Shown here: piece after piece, positions 18,482 to 28,714 of the stretch
How positions within the stretch are numbered: the stretch's first letter is position 1
How the letters are laid out: every line of letters begins with the position of its first letter
Assembly: GCA_000309075.1 (NCBI GenBank)
Contig: CANJ01000047.1
Coordinates: forward strand, 1-45,459
Reading direction: 5' to 3'
Source of the DNA: Occidentia massiliensis
GTDB lineage: Bacteria; Pseudomonadota; Alphaproteobacteria; Rickettsiales; Rickettsiaceae
DNA length: 45,459 bases
The notes under the pieces: model-generated
Told to the model about the DNA's origin: nothing
Databases searched by the model: none
What the model saw: only the letters and a program-made list of their open reading frames with translations
Position numbers and translations under genes: made by a program

Positions 18482-20007
18482 CTACTTTTCAATTAATGCT
18501 TTAAACATATTGTCAGTTATTGGGTCAAGTAAGTATCTCAATAAAGTTCTGGTACCAGTTACAATTTGAATATCAGCTTCCATTCCTGGAGATAGTGATA
18601 TTTTACGAGCTTTTGCAATTTTATTGAATTCATCCATGTCAATTTCTATTCTTGCTATATAAACATTATCACTTCTTACCATCGGGTTGTTAAGTTGTGC
18701 AGCAGCTTCTCTATCTTGAACAATATCTGGTGATATAGAAATTACCGTTCCTGTAAATATTGGAGTAGTTCTAGATTTAAAGGCGCTAAACCTCATTTTA
18801 GCTTTTAATCCTATCCTTACAGAATCAATATTTTTTGGAGGAATTTTTGCTTCTACTATTAAATGATCATTTATAGGGCTAATTTCTGCAATAATTTGAC
18901 CTTGTCCTATTATTCCACCTTTAGTATGAACTTGTAAATTATTCACTATACCATCTACTGGTGACCTAATTACTGTTCTATTTAACATATCAAGAAAATT
19001 ATTATAATTTTCTCTTGCGTCATCTAAATGAATTTGTGTTTCTTTAAGATGGGAAGAAATATTATTTATATAAGTACTTTGAGTTTTATTAATTTCTTGT
19101 TCATATTGAATGATTTCAGCATCTGTCATAGCAAGATTAGCTAATAGTTCTGCTTCTTGTGTTTCTAATTTTTCTAACCCTGCTTTCTGAGTAAAACCTT
19201 TAGCTAAAAGAGCTTTTGCATTTTTAATCTGATGCTGTATTAATTCAAGACTTTTGTTTTGTGCACTTTTTTTAGCTTTAGCAGATTCAATTTTTTTTTG
19301 TATTGTTCTATTGTGTTAGAGTGTGCATCTCTTTCAGCATGAAATAAACTTTTTTGAGTGGAAACTATTTTTTGTACTTCAGCAGTATTTATGTTATCAA
19401 GTAGTATTTCAGGGAATTCTATTTCATCTAATTGTTGAAGTTCTGCAATTAGTCGAGCTTCATTTGCTAGATGTGTTCTATACTTGCTTAAGTAAATTTC
19501 TGAATGAGCTTTAGCTTGTGTATCATCAAGTTCTATAAGTTTATCTCCTTCTTTAACATGGTCACCTTGTTTAACATAAATCTGTTTAATTATTCCACCT
19601 TCTTTATGTTGTATTACCTTTTTATTAGTGCTTGAAATTACTTTTCCTACTGCCATAGCTGCGCTGTCAAGAGGAGCAGTTGCACTCCATATACCTCCTA
19701 TAACTATAAAGATAATAATCACATATGTGCCAAACAATATAGGACCTTTTGCTTCTTCAACAACAACGTTACTAGCAGGATTTTGTGGTCTAATAACAAA
19801 GTTAATAAATTTATCTATGTGGACAACTATACGCTGAATTATCTGCAATGATTTTATTATTATATTTTTCATTGCAAGCTGTGACTTTGACTTATTTGCT
19901 TGTTGTTTATGCTGACTTTGTATCAACATATTTATTAGTTTTTTTTGATCTTCCAGTGAAATTCTAGGCTTATTATTGTTGTTTTTATTATTTATATCTT
20001 GAGACAT
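18482..20007 (-). pseudogene. HlyD-family type I secretion adaptor, frameshifted in an A9 run
   Basis: Membrane-fusion (adaptor) protein of a type I secretion system, joining the ABC ATPase to an outer-membrane TolC channel. The N-terminal part (20007 to about 19300) has a cytoplasmic leader, one transmembrane helix (about residues 89-109) and the lipoyl-type segment VIQHKEGGIIKQIYVKQGD. The reading frame breaks at a run of nine A (minus strand; 19291-19299). With one more A the frame continues without a stop through IESAKAKKSAQNKSLELI into the rest of the coiled coil and the beta-barrel part, ending at 18482; the product would be 508 residues. Read literally it yields a 255-residue truncation. 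Poly(A) slippage could restore some full-length protein; sequencing error is another explanation. It lies 17 bp after the ABC gene. Confidence 0.85.
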
Positions 20008-20024
20008 CTATATAATCCTAAATC

Positions 20025-21794
20025 TTATGAATTAATGTGTAATGTACCACTTTGAAGCGTACTTATTTTTTTAAGTATCTCTTCTTTATTACCAAACATG
20101 GCAACCTTGCCATTTTGTAATACTAGTATTTTATCTACTACAGATAGTACAGAAGGCCTATGAGATATAACTATAGTTGATATGTTTTGTTTCTTAGCAG
20201 ATTGCAATGCTTTAGATAATGCTATCTCTCCTGCTTCGTCAAGATTGGAGTTAGGTTCATCTAAAATTATAACTTTTGGATTACCATAAAATGCTCTAGC
20301 CAAGGCTATACGCTGCTTTTGTCCTCCGGAGAGATTTGACCCAGCAACTCCAATATCTGTTTCGTAGCCATTTGGAAGTTTTAGTATAAGTTCATGTGCT
20401 CCAGCAATTTCTGCAGCTGCTGTTACTTTTTTAGGGTCAATTTCTTCTGCCATTCTAGCTATATTTTGCTTGACACTACCACTGAATAATTCAATTCCTT
20501 GAGGAAGATAACCAACATGGTTACCAAAATCTTCTCTATTCCAGTTATATACATCTCCACCATCTAATCTTATACTACCTGAACTACAATTCCAAATTCC
20601 AACTAAGAGCTTAGATAAAGTAGATTTTCCAGCAGCACTAGGACCAATAATTGCTAATGCTTCACCTGGAGTAATAGAAAATGTGATATTTTCTAATATA
20701 TACTTTTGTTCTAATTCTTTAGTGGAAGAGTTAAGTTGAGGTATAGAAAAAAATGCTTTTTCAATTTCTAGCCTGCCATTTACTTGAGGAAGAGGCATGG
20801 ACTTATCACGTAAACTAGAGAATTTAAAGGCATCATTGATCCTTTTATATGATTTAGTAGCATGGCTGATACTTTTCCAAAGTTCAATAGCATTGTCAAA
20901 TGGTGCAAGAGCACGGCCTACAAGTATAGAACTAGCTATCATTCCACCAGTGGTCATATCCCTACCTCCGGTTGTAATTACAACATATGCTCCAATACCT
21001 GTTACAGCCATTTGCATTATATTTCTAATAAATCTAGAAAAGTTAGAAATAATTCCATTTCGATAGCTAGCTAAAGATTGCTTAGCTAGCGCTAGTTGAT
21101 TAGATTTACTCCAATTATTATTGATATTTTTCATCATTCCCATAGCTTCTATAACTTCAGCATTACGGTTAGCAATTTCTGCTTGGTTTAAACTTGCTAT
21201 GGAATATTCTGTTGCTTCTCCTAAAGTTTTGTTTGTAGCAGCAGCATTGATGAAGGCAAGACTAACAATTATAATACCTCCAACTACTGTTAAGTATCCT
21301 ATATATGGGTGAATCATGAAAATTACAGTAATATAAGCAATTGTCCATGGAGCATCAAATATGGTATTAAGACCTGTGCTTGTTAGGAAAGTTTTAATGG
21401 TTTGAAAGTCACGTAATAATTGGGTAGAGTTATTTGCTAGAGACCGCCTGATTGCTGCTGATACAATAGAATGAGAAAGCAGCATAGGAGAAATATTATT
21501 ATCAAGCCATATACCAATGCGGATTAAAGTAAAAGAACGAGCAATTTGTAGTAGCCCATAAACAAAGTAGATGGTGCCAATAATTAAAGATAGCATTAAT
21601 AGAGTTTCTTTATTGCCACTACCTATTACTCGATCCAATACTTGTAGAGAATATAGAGGAGTTATAAGCATTAATATGTTTACACAAAATGCAAAACCAA
21701 ATACTATAAAAAAAGCTTGTCTACATTTTTCTAATGCTTCCTGAAAAGGGTTTAATTCTTTTATAAATTTATTAACTATAGGAAGCTGTCGCAT
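20025..21794 (-). CDS. Type I secretion system permease/ATPase (PrtD-like)
   Basis: This ABC exporter half-transporter has about six transmembrane helices (residues 25-300) fused to a nucleotide-binding domain: Walker A GPSAAGKST (384-392), signature LSGGQKQR, Walker B VIILDEPNSNLD and the switch His in ISHRPS. The N-terminus begins directly with the membrane domain, without a C39 or C39-like domain, as in the PrtD/AprD/LipB exporters of RTX-type proteases and similar cargos. It heads a two-gene operon with the frameshifted HlyD adaptor. No outer-membrane TolC gene or obvious RTX cargo lies in the window. Confidence 0.95.
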   Translation of the reverse strand: MRQLPIVNKFIKELNPFQEALEKCRQAFFIVFGFAFCVNILMLITPLYSLQVLDRVIGSGNKETLLMLSLIIGTIYFVYGLLQIARSFTLIRIGIWLDNNISPMLLSHSIVSAAIRRSLANNSTQLLRDFQTIKTFLTSTGLNTIFDAPWTIAYITVIFMIHPYIGYLTVVGGIIIVSLAFINAAATNKTLGEATEYSIASLNQAEIANRNAEVIEAMGMMKNINNNWSKSNQLALAKQSLASYRNGIISNFSRFIRNIMQMAVTGIGAYVVITTGGRDMTTGGMIASSILVGRALAPFDNAIELWKSISHATKSYKRINDAFKFSSLRDKSMPLPQVNGRLEIEKAFFSIPQLNSSTKELEQKYILENITFSITPGEALAIIGPSAAGKSTLSKLLVGIWNCSSGSIRLDGGDVYNWNREDFGNHVGYLPQGIELFSGSVKQNIARMAEEIDPKKVTAAAEIAGAHELILKLPNGYETDIGVAGSNLSGGQKQRIALARAFYGNPKVIILDEPNSNLDEAGEIALSKALQSAKKQNISTIVISHRPSVLSVVDKILVLQNGKVAMFGNKEEILKKISTLQSGTLHINS

Positions 21795-21911
21795 AAAATA
21801 GTACCTTACTGTTAAATCACAATGAGTCTATCAAGACTTTGTATAAAACTCAATAAATTAATAGGTTATTTATAACAAAATTATTAAATACTTTAAAGTT
21901 TTGTTACTAAA

Positions 21912-23111
21912 TTATAAATTATAATACAATTGTAGTTCTAATGGATGAACGTGATTTTGTAAATATTTATACTCTAATGTTTTTAAGTTAATATAGTAAT
22001 CCAAATTCAATAAAACAATAGGTTCTAGATATTTAGGTTTCATTTTTAAAATCTTAAGAGCAGAAAGAAAGTCTTTTGGTAACATGTTTTTTTCTACTTG
22101 TGGTATAGCTGAATTTTCTTTATCTTCAAAAGCTAGTATTAATGCTGAAATTGTAAGATCAAAGTCAATAGTGCTGTCAACATAGTTTATACTAATACTA
22201 TTGTTTGATATTGTAAAAAGCTTATCTTTATTCATATGAAGTAGCTTTCTAAAACCATTAACACTAGGATTAGTAAAAGCTGATAAAGAGTTTATATTAT
22301 TTTGTAACCTGTGTTCATATTGCCTTATTTTATCGTGCCATTTTAAGAAAAATATTTCAACTATAAGATTATTATATGTATTTTTCATGGGTGTAGGCAT
22401 AAAGGTAACAGATTTACCATAAGAAGCTACTACATTTCTAATAATATATTTTATAATAGGAAAATTATTTGCTAAGTCTACTATTTTTACTTTAGAACAA
22501 CGAATTATACATTGTCCAGGATATTTACCATGAGTGTGATATTCTGTTTTAATACCAATTTGTTCAAGATGCTTTGCTATTTCAGCTCTGATATTTACTA
22601 AACTATCTATTGGATCTACAGCAAAGCTTGAAAGTTCAGGGATAGGGCGATATGCATTATTTCCAGCCCTAAATTCTTTAAAATTGTTGTAACTGGCCTC
22701 ATCACTATCTAATATAGCGGTAACGTTGTGTGCATCTGTACTAAATCTTACATCATCAAAAATACAGAATTCTAATTCTATAGATATTTCAATTTGGGTA
22801 GCAATGCTTGATTTAGCTAATATTTCCCTTAATATTTTTCTTGAGTTAAATTTTTCATTTATATTTTCAGCTAATATTGAAAGAGTATTTGTTGATCTAA
22901 ATGGATCTAAAAAAACAAGATCATAAGAAGGTATTAATTCAATGTTACCCATCTTAATATTTTTGTTGTTTTCACTATTTTTCATTTTAAAAAAATTGGA
23001 AGTGACATCTAGTTGGTTTAAGTTACCTTGAGGGTTTAAGAACTTAAAACTAATATGTTCAATATCATTTTCAGAGATTAAGGTAATTATATCCTTAGTA
23101 TTTTTGTTCAT
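21912..23111 (-). CDS. Glutamine synthetase-like protein, probably inactive
   Basis: This 399-residue protein follows the glutamine synthetase (GSI) fold from end to end. ELEFCIFDDVRF (112-123) matches the ExE metal motif, FRAGNNAYRP (147-156) and YGKSVTFMPTPM (231-242) match GSI landmarks, and the C-terminus HPLELQLYYNL matches HPVEFELYYSV of the E. coli enzyme. Yet the segment holding two further metal-binding Glu reads HTHGKYPGQCII, the HCHxS metal motif is gone (LIVEIFF region), and the RxxxR and ExRxPD segments near the C-terminus have no counterpart. It therefore probably cannot make glutamine. It overlaps asd by 4 bp, so is co-translated with it. Function unknown. Confidence 0.8.
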   Translation of the reverse strand: MNKNTKDIITLISENDIEHISFKFLNPQGNLNQLDVTSNFFKMKNSENNKNIKMGNIELIPSYDLVFLDPFRSTNTLSILAENINEKFNSRKILREILAKSSIATQIEISIELEFCIFDDVRFSTDAHNVTAILDSDEASYNNFKEFRAGNNAYRPIPELSSFAVDPIDSLVNIRAEIAKHLEQIGIKTEYHTHGKYPGQCIIRCSKVKIVDLANNFPIIKYIIRNVVASYGKSVTFMPTPMKNTYNNLIVEIFFLKWHDKIRQYEHRLQNNINSLSAFTNPSVNGFRKLLHMNKDKLFTISNNSISINYVDSTIDFDLTISALILAFEDKENSAIPQVEKNMLPKDFLSALKILKMKPKYLEPIVLLNLDYYINLKTLEYKYLQNHVHPLELQLYYNL

Positions 23112-24133
23112 ATCATGTTCTCTAATATAAGCTTTTCAGCAATTTGCACTGCATTAAGTGCTGCTCCTTTACGTAAGTTATCTGTACTAACCCATAAATT
23201 TAGGGTATTTTTAGTATTTTTTCTTATACGGCTAACAAAAACATGATCTTTGCCTACAGTGTCTATTGGAGTAATAAATTTTTGATCATTGTCTTTATTA
23301 ATTAATTTTATACCATTGGAATTAGTTAGTAGTTCTTCTGCTTTATTATCATCAATATTATAATCAAATTCTACATTTACTGAAAAACAGTGACCAATGA
23401 AAGTTGGAACTCTAACACAAGTAACAGATATTTCAATCCTACGCTCCATTATTTTTTGTATTTCATTTATTATTTTATCTTCTTCATCATAATAACCATT
23501 ATTAAGTAAAGTACCAATTTGTGGTATAATATTAAAAGCAATGGGTTTAATAAAGATATTAGGCTTAGGTACTGGTTGTTGATATAATTTACTTTTAGTT
23601 TGATTATATAATTCATCCATACCAGTTTTGCCAGCCCCAGAGGTAGATTGATATGTAGAAATTACCAATCTTTTAATTTTAGCAAAATCGTCTAAAGGTT
23701 TTAATGCTACCATGAGTGGAATAACACAACAGTTAGGATTTGCTACGATATTACTATTTATAGAGTTCTTATTATTGAGGATAGAACCATTAACTTCTGG
23801 TATTATAAGTGGAATATCATCTTTCATTCTAAAATATGAAGATTTATCAATAACAATTGCTCCAGCTGCAGAAGCTACAGGAACTATTTTACTTGAGATA
23901 TTATTGTCTACACATGAAAAAACAAGATCTATATCATAGAAATTAAGATTATCTAGGGATTTAACTATAACTTTATTATTCTTGCCAAAACTAATTTTTT
24001 TCCCTATTGAATCATTAGAAGCGATAGCATGAATTTGTGCTGCAGGAAATTGTCTTTCATATAAAATATTAATTAATGTTTTTCCAACATTACCTGTAGC
24101 ACCCATTATAGCAATATTTAAATTCTCACTCAT
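23108..24133 (-). CDS. asd: Aspartate-semialdehyde dehydrogenase
   Basis: Asd reduces aspartyl phosphate to aspartate semialdehyde with NADPH; in Rickettsiales the route mainly feeds diaminopimelate for peptidoglycan. The NADP loop is GATGNVGKT (11-19), the catalytic Cys is in ANPNCC (Cys135, followed unusually by a second Cys), and STYQSTSGAGK and RVPTFIGHCFSVNVEF are family landmarks. The length of 341 is normal. It sits 10 bp after the HIT gene and overlaps the glutamine synthetase-like gene, giving a HIT-asd-GS-like operon. Confidence 0.95.
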   Translation of the reverse strand: MSENLNIAIMGATGNVGKTLINILYERQFPAAQIHAIASNDSIGKKISFGKNNKVIVKSLDNLNFYDIDLVFSCVDNNISSKIVPVASAAGAIVIDKSSYFRMKDDIPLIIPEVNGSILNNKNSINSNIVANPNCCVIPLMVALKPLDDFAKIKRLVISTYQSTSGAGKTGMDELYNQTKSKLYQQPVPKPNIFIKPIAFNIIPQIGTLLNNGYYDEEDKIINEIQKIMERRIEISVTCVRVPTFIGHCFSVNVEFDYNIDDNKAEELLTNSNGIKLINKDNDQKFITPIDTVGKDHVFVSRIRKNTKNTLNLWVSTDNLRKGAALNAVQIAEKLILENMI

Positions 24134-24143
24134 ATTTATGTAA

Positions 24144-24506
24144 TCAATTTTTCAAATTTTTGCCGCCAATAATGTGAGTATGGAAGTGAAATATTTCTTG
24201 GCCACCATTTTTGCCTTGATTAGTGATTAATTTGAACCCAGATTCTCTGATTTTTAATATGTCAATAATAGAGTTAATAGTAAAGAAATAATGGTATATG
24301 TCTTGAGCAGAGCTGTTTGTTATAAAGTCGCAATAATTTATATATTCTCCTTTAGGAATAACAAGTATATGTATAGGAGCAATTGGATAACGATCATAAA
24401 AAGCTAAGACTTTATCATCCTCAAATATTTTTTTAGCTGGAATTTCACTACGAATAATTTTAGCAAAAATATTATTTTTGTCATATACAGGAGCTGTTAT
24501 TTTCAT
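24144..24506 (-). CDS. HIT-family nucleotide hydrolase/transferase (HINT-like)
   Basis: This is a 120-residue HIT-domain protein. The histidine triad is HFHTHIIGG (His107, 109, 111), where the second His is the nucleophile for nucleotidyl transfer, and IFAKIIRSEIPAKKIFEDD is the conserved N-terminal segment. Such proteins hydrolyse adenosine phosphoramidates; the natural substrate in bacteria is mostly unknown. First gene of a minus-strand operon with asd. The usual Pro-x-x-H nucleotide segment reads PIAPIHILVIPK. Confidence 0.93.
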   Translation of the reverse strand: MKITAPVYDKNNIFAKIIRSEIPAKKIFEDDKVLAFYDRYPIAPIHILVIPKGEYINYCDFITNSSAQDIYHYFFTINSIIDILKIRESGFKLITNQGKNGGQEIFHFHTHIIGGKNLKN

Positions 24507-24600
24507 TTATAAGAACATTATTAATAAATTTATGCAATTATATTTTACTATTTTATTATATGAACGCTAATAGTTTTTTACAAAATAATTTTAATTGATA

Positions 24601-24977
24601 TTACTTTATTATAGTTGATTTAAAAAGTTTCTTGTAAAATTTATATTCTCCCTCAATTTCTGAACTAGCAGATACGACGTCATAAAGTTTATAACCTTTT
24701 TTATTTAAATGAGCAGTTAATATATCATTAGCAAAAAAACCAAAAATAAAAATATAGCAATTTGCATTGCACATTGTAAATTTGATATAAAAGGATTTGT
24801 AACTTGTAGGGATAAAACAATATTAATAATTATTCCTAATATAAAAAGAGTCCATATACCTTGATATGCTGCCCATAAGAAATTGAATATAGCTGCAGTG
24901 AGTGAAAAACTGGCTTTTACTAGTATTACTTTGTGGATTTCCTCATCTGGATTATAGTATACTTCGTATAAATTCAT
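24601..24977 (-). pseudogene. DUF2628 membrane protein, frameshifted in a T7 run
   Basis: The first frame codes 86 residues: a soluble N-terminus (YEVYYNPDEEIHKVILVKASF), the hydrophobic segment FNFLWAAYQGIWTLFILGI, and a second hydrophobic stretch, the DUF2628 pattern of small membrane proteins. The normal C-terminus is encoded right after it in the -1 frame: FFANDILTAHLNKKGYKL, then a stretch ending SEIEGEYKFYKKLF, stopping at 24601. Frames join at GGTTTTTTTGC (minus strand; T run at 24733-24739). Adding one T restores a 125-residue protein. T TTT TTG is also a permissive -1 slippery heptamer. So this is a recent pseudogene, a slippage-rescued gene, or a sequencing error. Function unknown. 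Confidence 0.75.
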
Positions 24978-25087
24978 TAAGTTACTTTTATTTATTTTGT
25001 TGAAATAACCTTGTAATTTTTATTACTAGATATTATCTGACATATTAGTAAATTACCAATATTATATCAATTGGAAAGTAAAATTTT

Positions 25088-25651
25088 ATGATTCATAATA
25101 ATTCAACAGGTGCTATAAAGATGCATGGAACTACAATATTATGTTTGAGAAAAGATAATGAAGTAGTTATAGCTGCTGATGGTCAGATATCTTTTGGTTC
25201 TACTATTTTAAAAACTACAGCTAGGAAGTTAAGGACACTAGCCTCTAGCTCTATTGTTGCTGGTTTTGCTGGTTCAACTGCTGATGCTCTTACTTTGTTT
25301 GAAAAACTTGAGGTAAAACTTGAAAAACACTCATATCAATTAATGCGTGGATGTGTAGAATTAGCAAAAGAATGGCGTACTGATAAATATTTAAGAAGGC
25401 TTGAAGCTATGTTAATTGTTGCTGATTGTAAAAATATTTTAATTGTTAGTGGTAATGGGGACGTTGTAGAGCCTGAAAATAATATTGCAGCTATTGGTTC
25501 AGGTGGTCAATTTGCATTGTCAGCTGCTAGAGCACTACTTGAAAATGCTACACATTTAAGTTCTGAGGAAATTGCTAGAAAAGCAATGAGTATAGCAGCT
25601 GATATTTGTATATATTCAAACCATAATATAATTATTGAAAAAGTATCATGA
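25088..25651 (+). CDS. hslV: ATP-dependent protease subunit HslV (ClpQ)
   Basis: HslV is the proteasome-like peptidase of the HslUV (ClpYQ) machine. The mature N-terminal threonine is in [10 protein letters not shown] (Thr15), so the first 14 residues are a short leader to be removed. VIAADGQ and [17 protein letters not shown] are family landmarks, and [13 protein letters not shown] plus [10 protein letters not shown] form the C-terminal part; the protein reads closely like Rickettsia HslV. The length of 187 is normal. Its stop overlaps the hslU start by 4 bp. Confidence 0.97.
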   Translation: MIHNNSTGAIKMHGTTILCLRKDNEVVIAADGQISFGSTILKTTARKLRTLASSSIVAGFAGSTADALTLFEKLEVKLEKHSYQLMRGCVELAKEWRTDKYLRRLEAMLIVADCKNILIVSGNGDVVEPENNIAAIGSGGQFALSAARALLENATHLSSEEIARKAMSIAADICIYSNHNIIIEKVS

Positions 25652-26991
25652 AAATTCAAAATAATTTAGTAAAACATATAGTAGGGCGTACTCCAAGTCA
25701 ATTAGTACAAGAATTAGATAGATTCATTGTTGGCCAGATTGAAGCTAAGAAAGCTATTGCAGTAGCTGTAAGAAATAGGACTAGACGTAAACATGTGCAA
25801 GGTCCATTAAGAGATGAGATTATGCCTAAAAATATTTTAATGATTGGACCAACTGGGGTAGGTAAAACTGAAATAGCTAGAAGATCAGCTAGAGTTGTTG
25901 ATGCTCCATTTATTAAAGTAGAGGCAACTAAATTTACTGAGGTAGGATATGTTGGTAGGGATGTTGAATCTATAATCCGTGATTTAATTGATAATGCTAT
26001 TGCTATTCTTAAACTCCAAGCCAAGCAATGTTTTATTTCTAGTGCTTATAATAAAGCGTTGGAACGGATATTAGATGTAGTTGTTGGTAAAGTAGCTACT
26101 GTTGAAACACGTGAAAAATTCCGTAAAAAAATTGTTACTGGTGATATGGATGATACAGAAATAGAGATTCAAGTTTCTGATCATAGTCCTTTACAAACTC
26201 CGAGCATTGATATTCCTGGAATGCCTGGAGCAGCTATGGGAGTTTTAAATATTGGAGATGTACTAGGTAAGGCTTTAGGAGCGAATCGTACCAAAAACAA
26301 GAAGTTAAAAGTTAAAGAAGCATTAGAAAGGCTCATTTCCGAAGAATCGGATAAGTTACTTGATGAAGAAAAAATTATTCAAAATGCTATCAAGTTAGTA
26401 GAAAATGAAGGTATTGTATTTTTAGATGAAATTGATAAAATAACATCAAAAGTAGATACTAGAGGTGGTGAGGTAAGTAGGGAAGGGGTGCAAAGAGATT
26501 TGTTGCCATTAATTGAAGGAACGATAGTTAACACAAAATATGGACCTGTTAATACTGATCATATACTTTTTATAGCATCAGGTGCTTTTCATTTGTCCAA
26601 ACCTTCTGACTTGTTACCGGAATTACAGGGTAGGTTGCCAATTAGAGTTGAGTTAAAGCCCTTAAATAAAGAAGATTTAGTAAGGATTCTTAAGGAACCA
26701 GAAACTAGTTTAATAAAACAGTATGTAGCTTTGATAGCCACTGAAGGTGTTGTGCTGGAATTTACTGATGATGGTATTGAAAGTGTGGCAAATTATGCTG
26801 CAGAGTTTAATTCTGAGATTGAAAATATAGGAGCTCGTCGCTTACATACTATTATTGAAAAGATTTTAGAAGATATAAATTTTAGGGCAAGTGAAATGTT
26901 TGGGCAAACAGTGATAATAGATAAAGCTTATGTAGATAAGCAGCTTTTTTCTATAGTTAAAGATAATGATTTACAAAAGTTTATTTTGTAG
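25648..26991 (+). CDS. hslU: ATP-dependent protease ATPase subunit HslU (ClpY)
   Basis: HslU is the hexameric AAA+ unfoldase that feeds substrates to HslV. The N-terminal LDRFIVGQ box is followed by Walker A GPTGVGKT (67-74), the pore loop [19 protein letters not shown], an inserted I domain (about 110-240), Walker [10 protein letters not shown] and the sensor-2 region [11 protein letters not shown]. The length of 447 is normal. It is translationally coupled to hslV and lies 23 bp before the comM-like gene. Confidence 0.97.
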   Translation: MKIQNNLVKHIVGRTPSQLVQELDRFIVGQIEAKKAIAVAVRNRTRRKHVQGPLRDEIMPKNILMIGPTGVGKTEIARRSARVVDAPFIKVEATKFTEVGYVGRDVESIIRDLIDNAIAILKLQAKQCFISSAYNKALERILDVVVGKVATVETREKFRKKIVTGDMDDTEIEIQVSDHSPLQTPSIDIPGMPGAAMGVLNIGDVLGKALGANRTKNKKLKVKEALERLISEESDKLLDEEKIIQNAIKLVENEGIVFLDEIDKITSKVDTRGGEVSREGVQRDLLPLIEGTIVNTKYGPVNTDHILFIASGAFHLSKPSDLLPELQGRLPIRVELKPLNKEDLVRILKEPETSLIKQYVALIATEGVVLEFTDDGIESVANYAAEFNSEIENIGARRLHTIIEKILEDINFRASEMFGQTVIIDKAYVDKQLFSIVKDNDLQKFIL

Positions 26992-27014
26992 TAGTTAATT
27001 AATAAAAATTAAAT

Positions 27015-28538
27015 ATGGTAACGCGAATCTCAAGTGTAACGTGGAGTGGGATTAATGTACTTGATGTTGATATACAAGTAAAAATTTCTGCTGGAATACC
27101 ATGTTTTACAATAGTGGGTTTAGCTGATAAAACCATTACTGAAGCTAGAGAAAGAGTAAAGGCAGCCCTAACTTCTATGGGATTGTCTCTTCCTGCTAAA
27201 AAAATTTTAGTTAATCTTGCTCCAGCAGATTTATTAAAGGAGGGAAGTCATTTTGATTTAGCAATAGCATGTGCTATACTTACAAGTATGGATATTTTTC
27301 GTCAAGATGAAATGCTAGATTATTTAGTGCTAGGAGAATTATCTTTAGATGGTTCATTGTTACCAGTTTCTGGAGTATTACCAACTGCAATTGGTGCTAT
27401 AGAACGAGAGAAAGGAATTATTTGCCCTTTTTTAAATGGTAAAGAAGCAGCATGGTCTGGTAATAAAAAGATTATTGCTCCTAAGGATTTATTGTCTTTG
27501 GTTAATCACTTTAAGGGTACTCAGGTGATACGGTTACCAGAACTAGATTCACATTCTTCTAAAGTAAGTTATCCTGATCTTAGTGATATTATTGGTCAAA
27601 TGGTGCCTAAAAAAGCTTTAGAGATTGCTGCTGCAGGTAGACATCATATGCTAATGTCTGGACCACCAGGAACTGGTAAATCAATGTTAGCTGAGCGTTT
27701 GCCTGGTATATTACCTAAAATGACTTCAACTGAGGTTTTAGAGTGTAGTATGGTAGCTAGCATTGCTGGGCTTATTAAGGAGGGAAGATTGATTCGTGAA
27801 CGACCTTTTAGAGCTCCGCATCATACATGTTCCATTGCAGCAATGGTAGGAGGAGGAACTGGGAGGAAAGTTAAACCAGGGGAAATATCTTTAGCTCATA
27901 ATGGGGTATTATTTTTAGATGAGTTACCTGAATTTCCAGCTAATGCTATTGATGCTTTGCGTCAACCGTTGGAATCAGCTGAAATACATGTTGCTCGTTT
28001 AAATTCTTATGTAAAATATCCAGCAAAGTTTCAACTTATAGCAGCAATGAATCCTTGTAAATGTGGTTATTTAGCTGATGTTAGTAAAGCTTGTAATAAA
28101 GCACCAAAATGTGGTAATAATTACCAGATGAAAATTTCTGCTCCAATTATGGATCGTTTTGATATTTATGTAGAAGTTCCAGATGTTAAAATTTATAATA
28201 TTAAAAAAGATGTTGTAATGTCTGAGTCCTCATCATCAATATTAAGTAGAGTTGAAAAAGCTTATATTACCCAGCTTACAAGATATGAAGGTTGTGGTAT
28301 AACTACAAATAGTCAATTATATGGTAGATTATTGACAGATTTTGCTATACCTTTTGATAATGGCCAGAAAATGCTAAATGATGCAGCTGAAAAGTTTAAA
28401 TTATCTATGAGAGCTTATAATAAAATATTGAAAGTGGCTAGGACAATAGCAGACTTGGAGGAAGCAAAAAGGGTAAATAAGTTTCATATAGCAGAAGCTT
28501 TAAGTTATAGGCAATTAAATTTAAGTATGGCTGTATAA
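27015..28538 (+). CDS. comM: YifB/ComM-family Mg-chelatase-like AAA+ ATPase
   Basis: ComM is a hexameric AAA+ helicase that in naturally transformable bacteria drives branch migration during integration of DNA; YifB is the same family in non-competent species. An N-terminal Lon-like ChlI domain (about 1-165; CFTIVGLADKTITEARERVKAA) is followed by the AAA+ core with Walker A GPPGTGKS, Walker B GVLFLDELPEF and PLESAEIHVAR, and the four-Cys zinc patch CKCGYL...C...C. The length of 507 is normal. Retention without other competence genes in view is common in Rickettsiales. Confidence 0.94.
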   Translation: MVTRISSVTWSGINVLDVDIQVKISAGIPCFTIVGLADKTITEARERVKAALTSMGLSLPAKKILVNLAPADLLKEGSHFDLAIACAILTSMDIFRQDEMLDYLVLGELSLDGSLLPVSGVLPTAIGAIEREKGIICPFLNGKEAAWSGNKKIIAPKDLLSLVNHFKGTQVIRLPELDSHSSKVSYPDLSDIIGQMVPKKALEIAAAGRHHMLMSGPPGTGKSMLAERLPGILPKMTSTEVLECSMVASIAGLIKEGRLIRERPFRAPHHTCSIAAMVGGGTGRKVKPGEISLAHNGVLFLDELPEFPANAIDALRQPLESAEIHVARLNSYVKYPAKFQLIAAMNPCKCGYLADVSKACNKAPKCGNNYQMKISAPIMDRFDIYVEVPDVKIYNIKKDVVMSESSSSILSRVEKAYITQLTRYEGCGITTNSQLYGRLLTDFAIPFDNGQKMLNDAAEKFKLSMRAYNKILKVARTIADLEEAKRVNKFHIAEALSYRQLNLSMAV

Positions 28539-28714
28539 TAGGATTATAGTTAGTATACTTTAAAATAATTTTCAGTTGGAAAATAACGTAAATAAACACA
28601 TCACTTTTTACTTTTGTTTGATATTAGGTTACTTAAAAGCAGAAAGACATAAGAAGTTGAGTGGCTCTATTTTACAAATTTTAATTAAGTAGTAATGAAT
28701 TAAAGGAATAAGTT

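Noticed and set aside
18482-19129. Independent 215-residue HlyD-like gene starting at an internal ATG
   Set aside because: The frame is open further upstream to the A9 run and continues the first half exactly; it is the second half of one gene.
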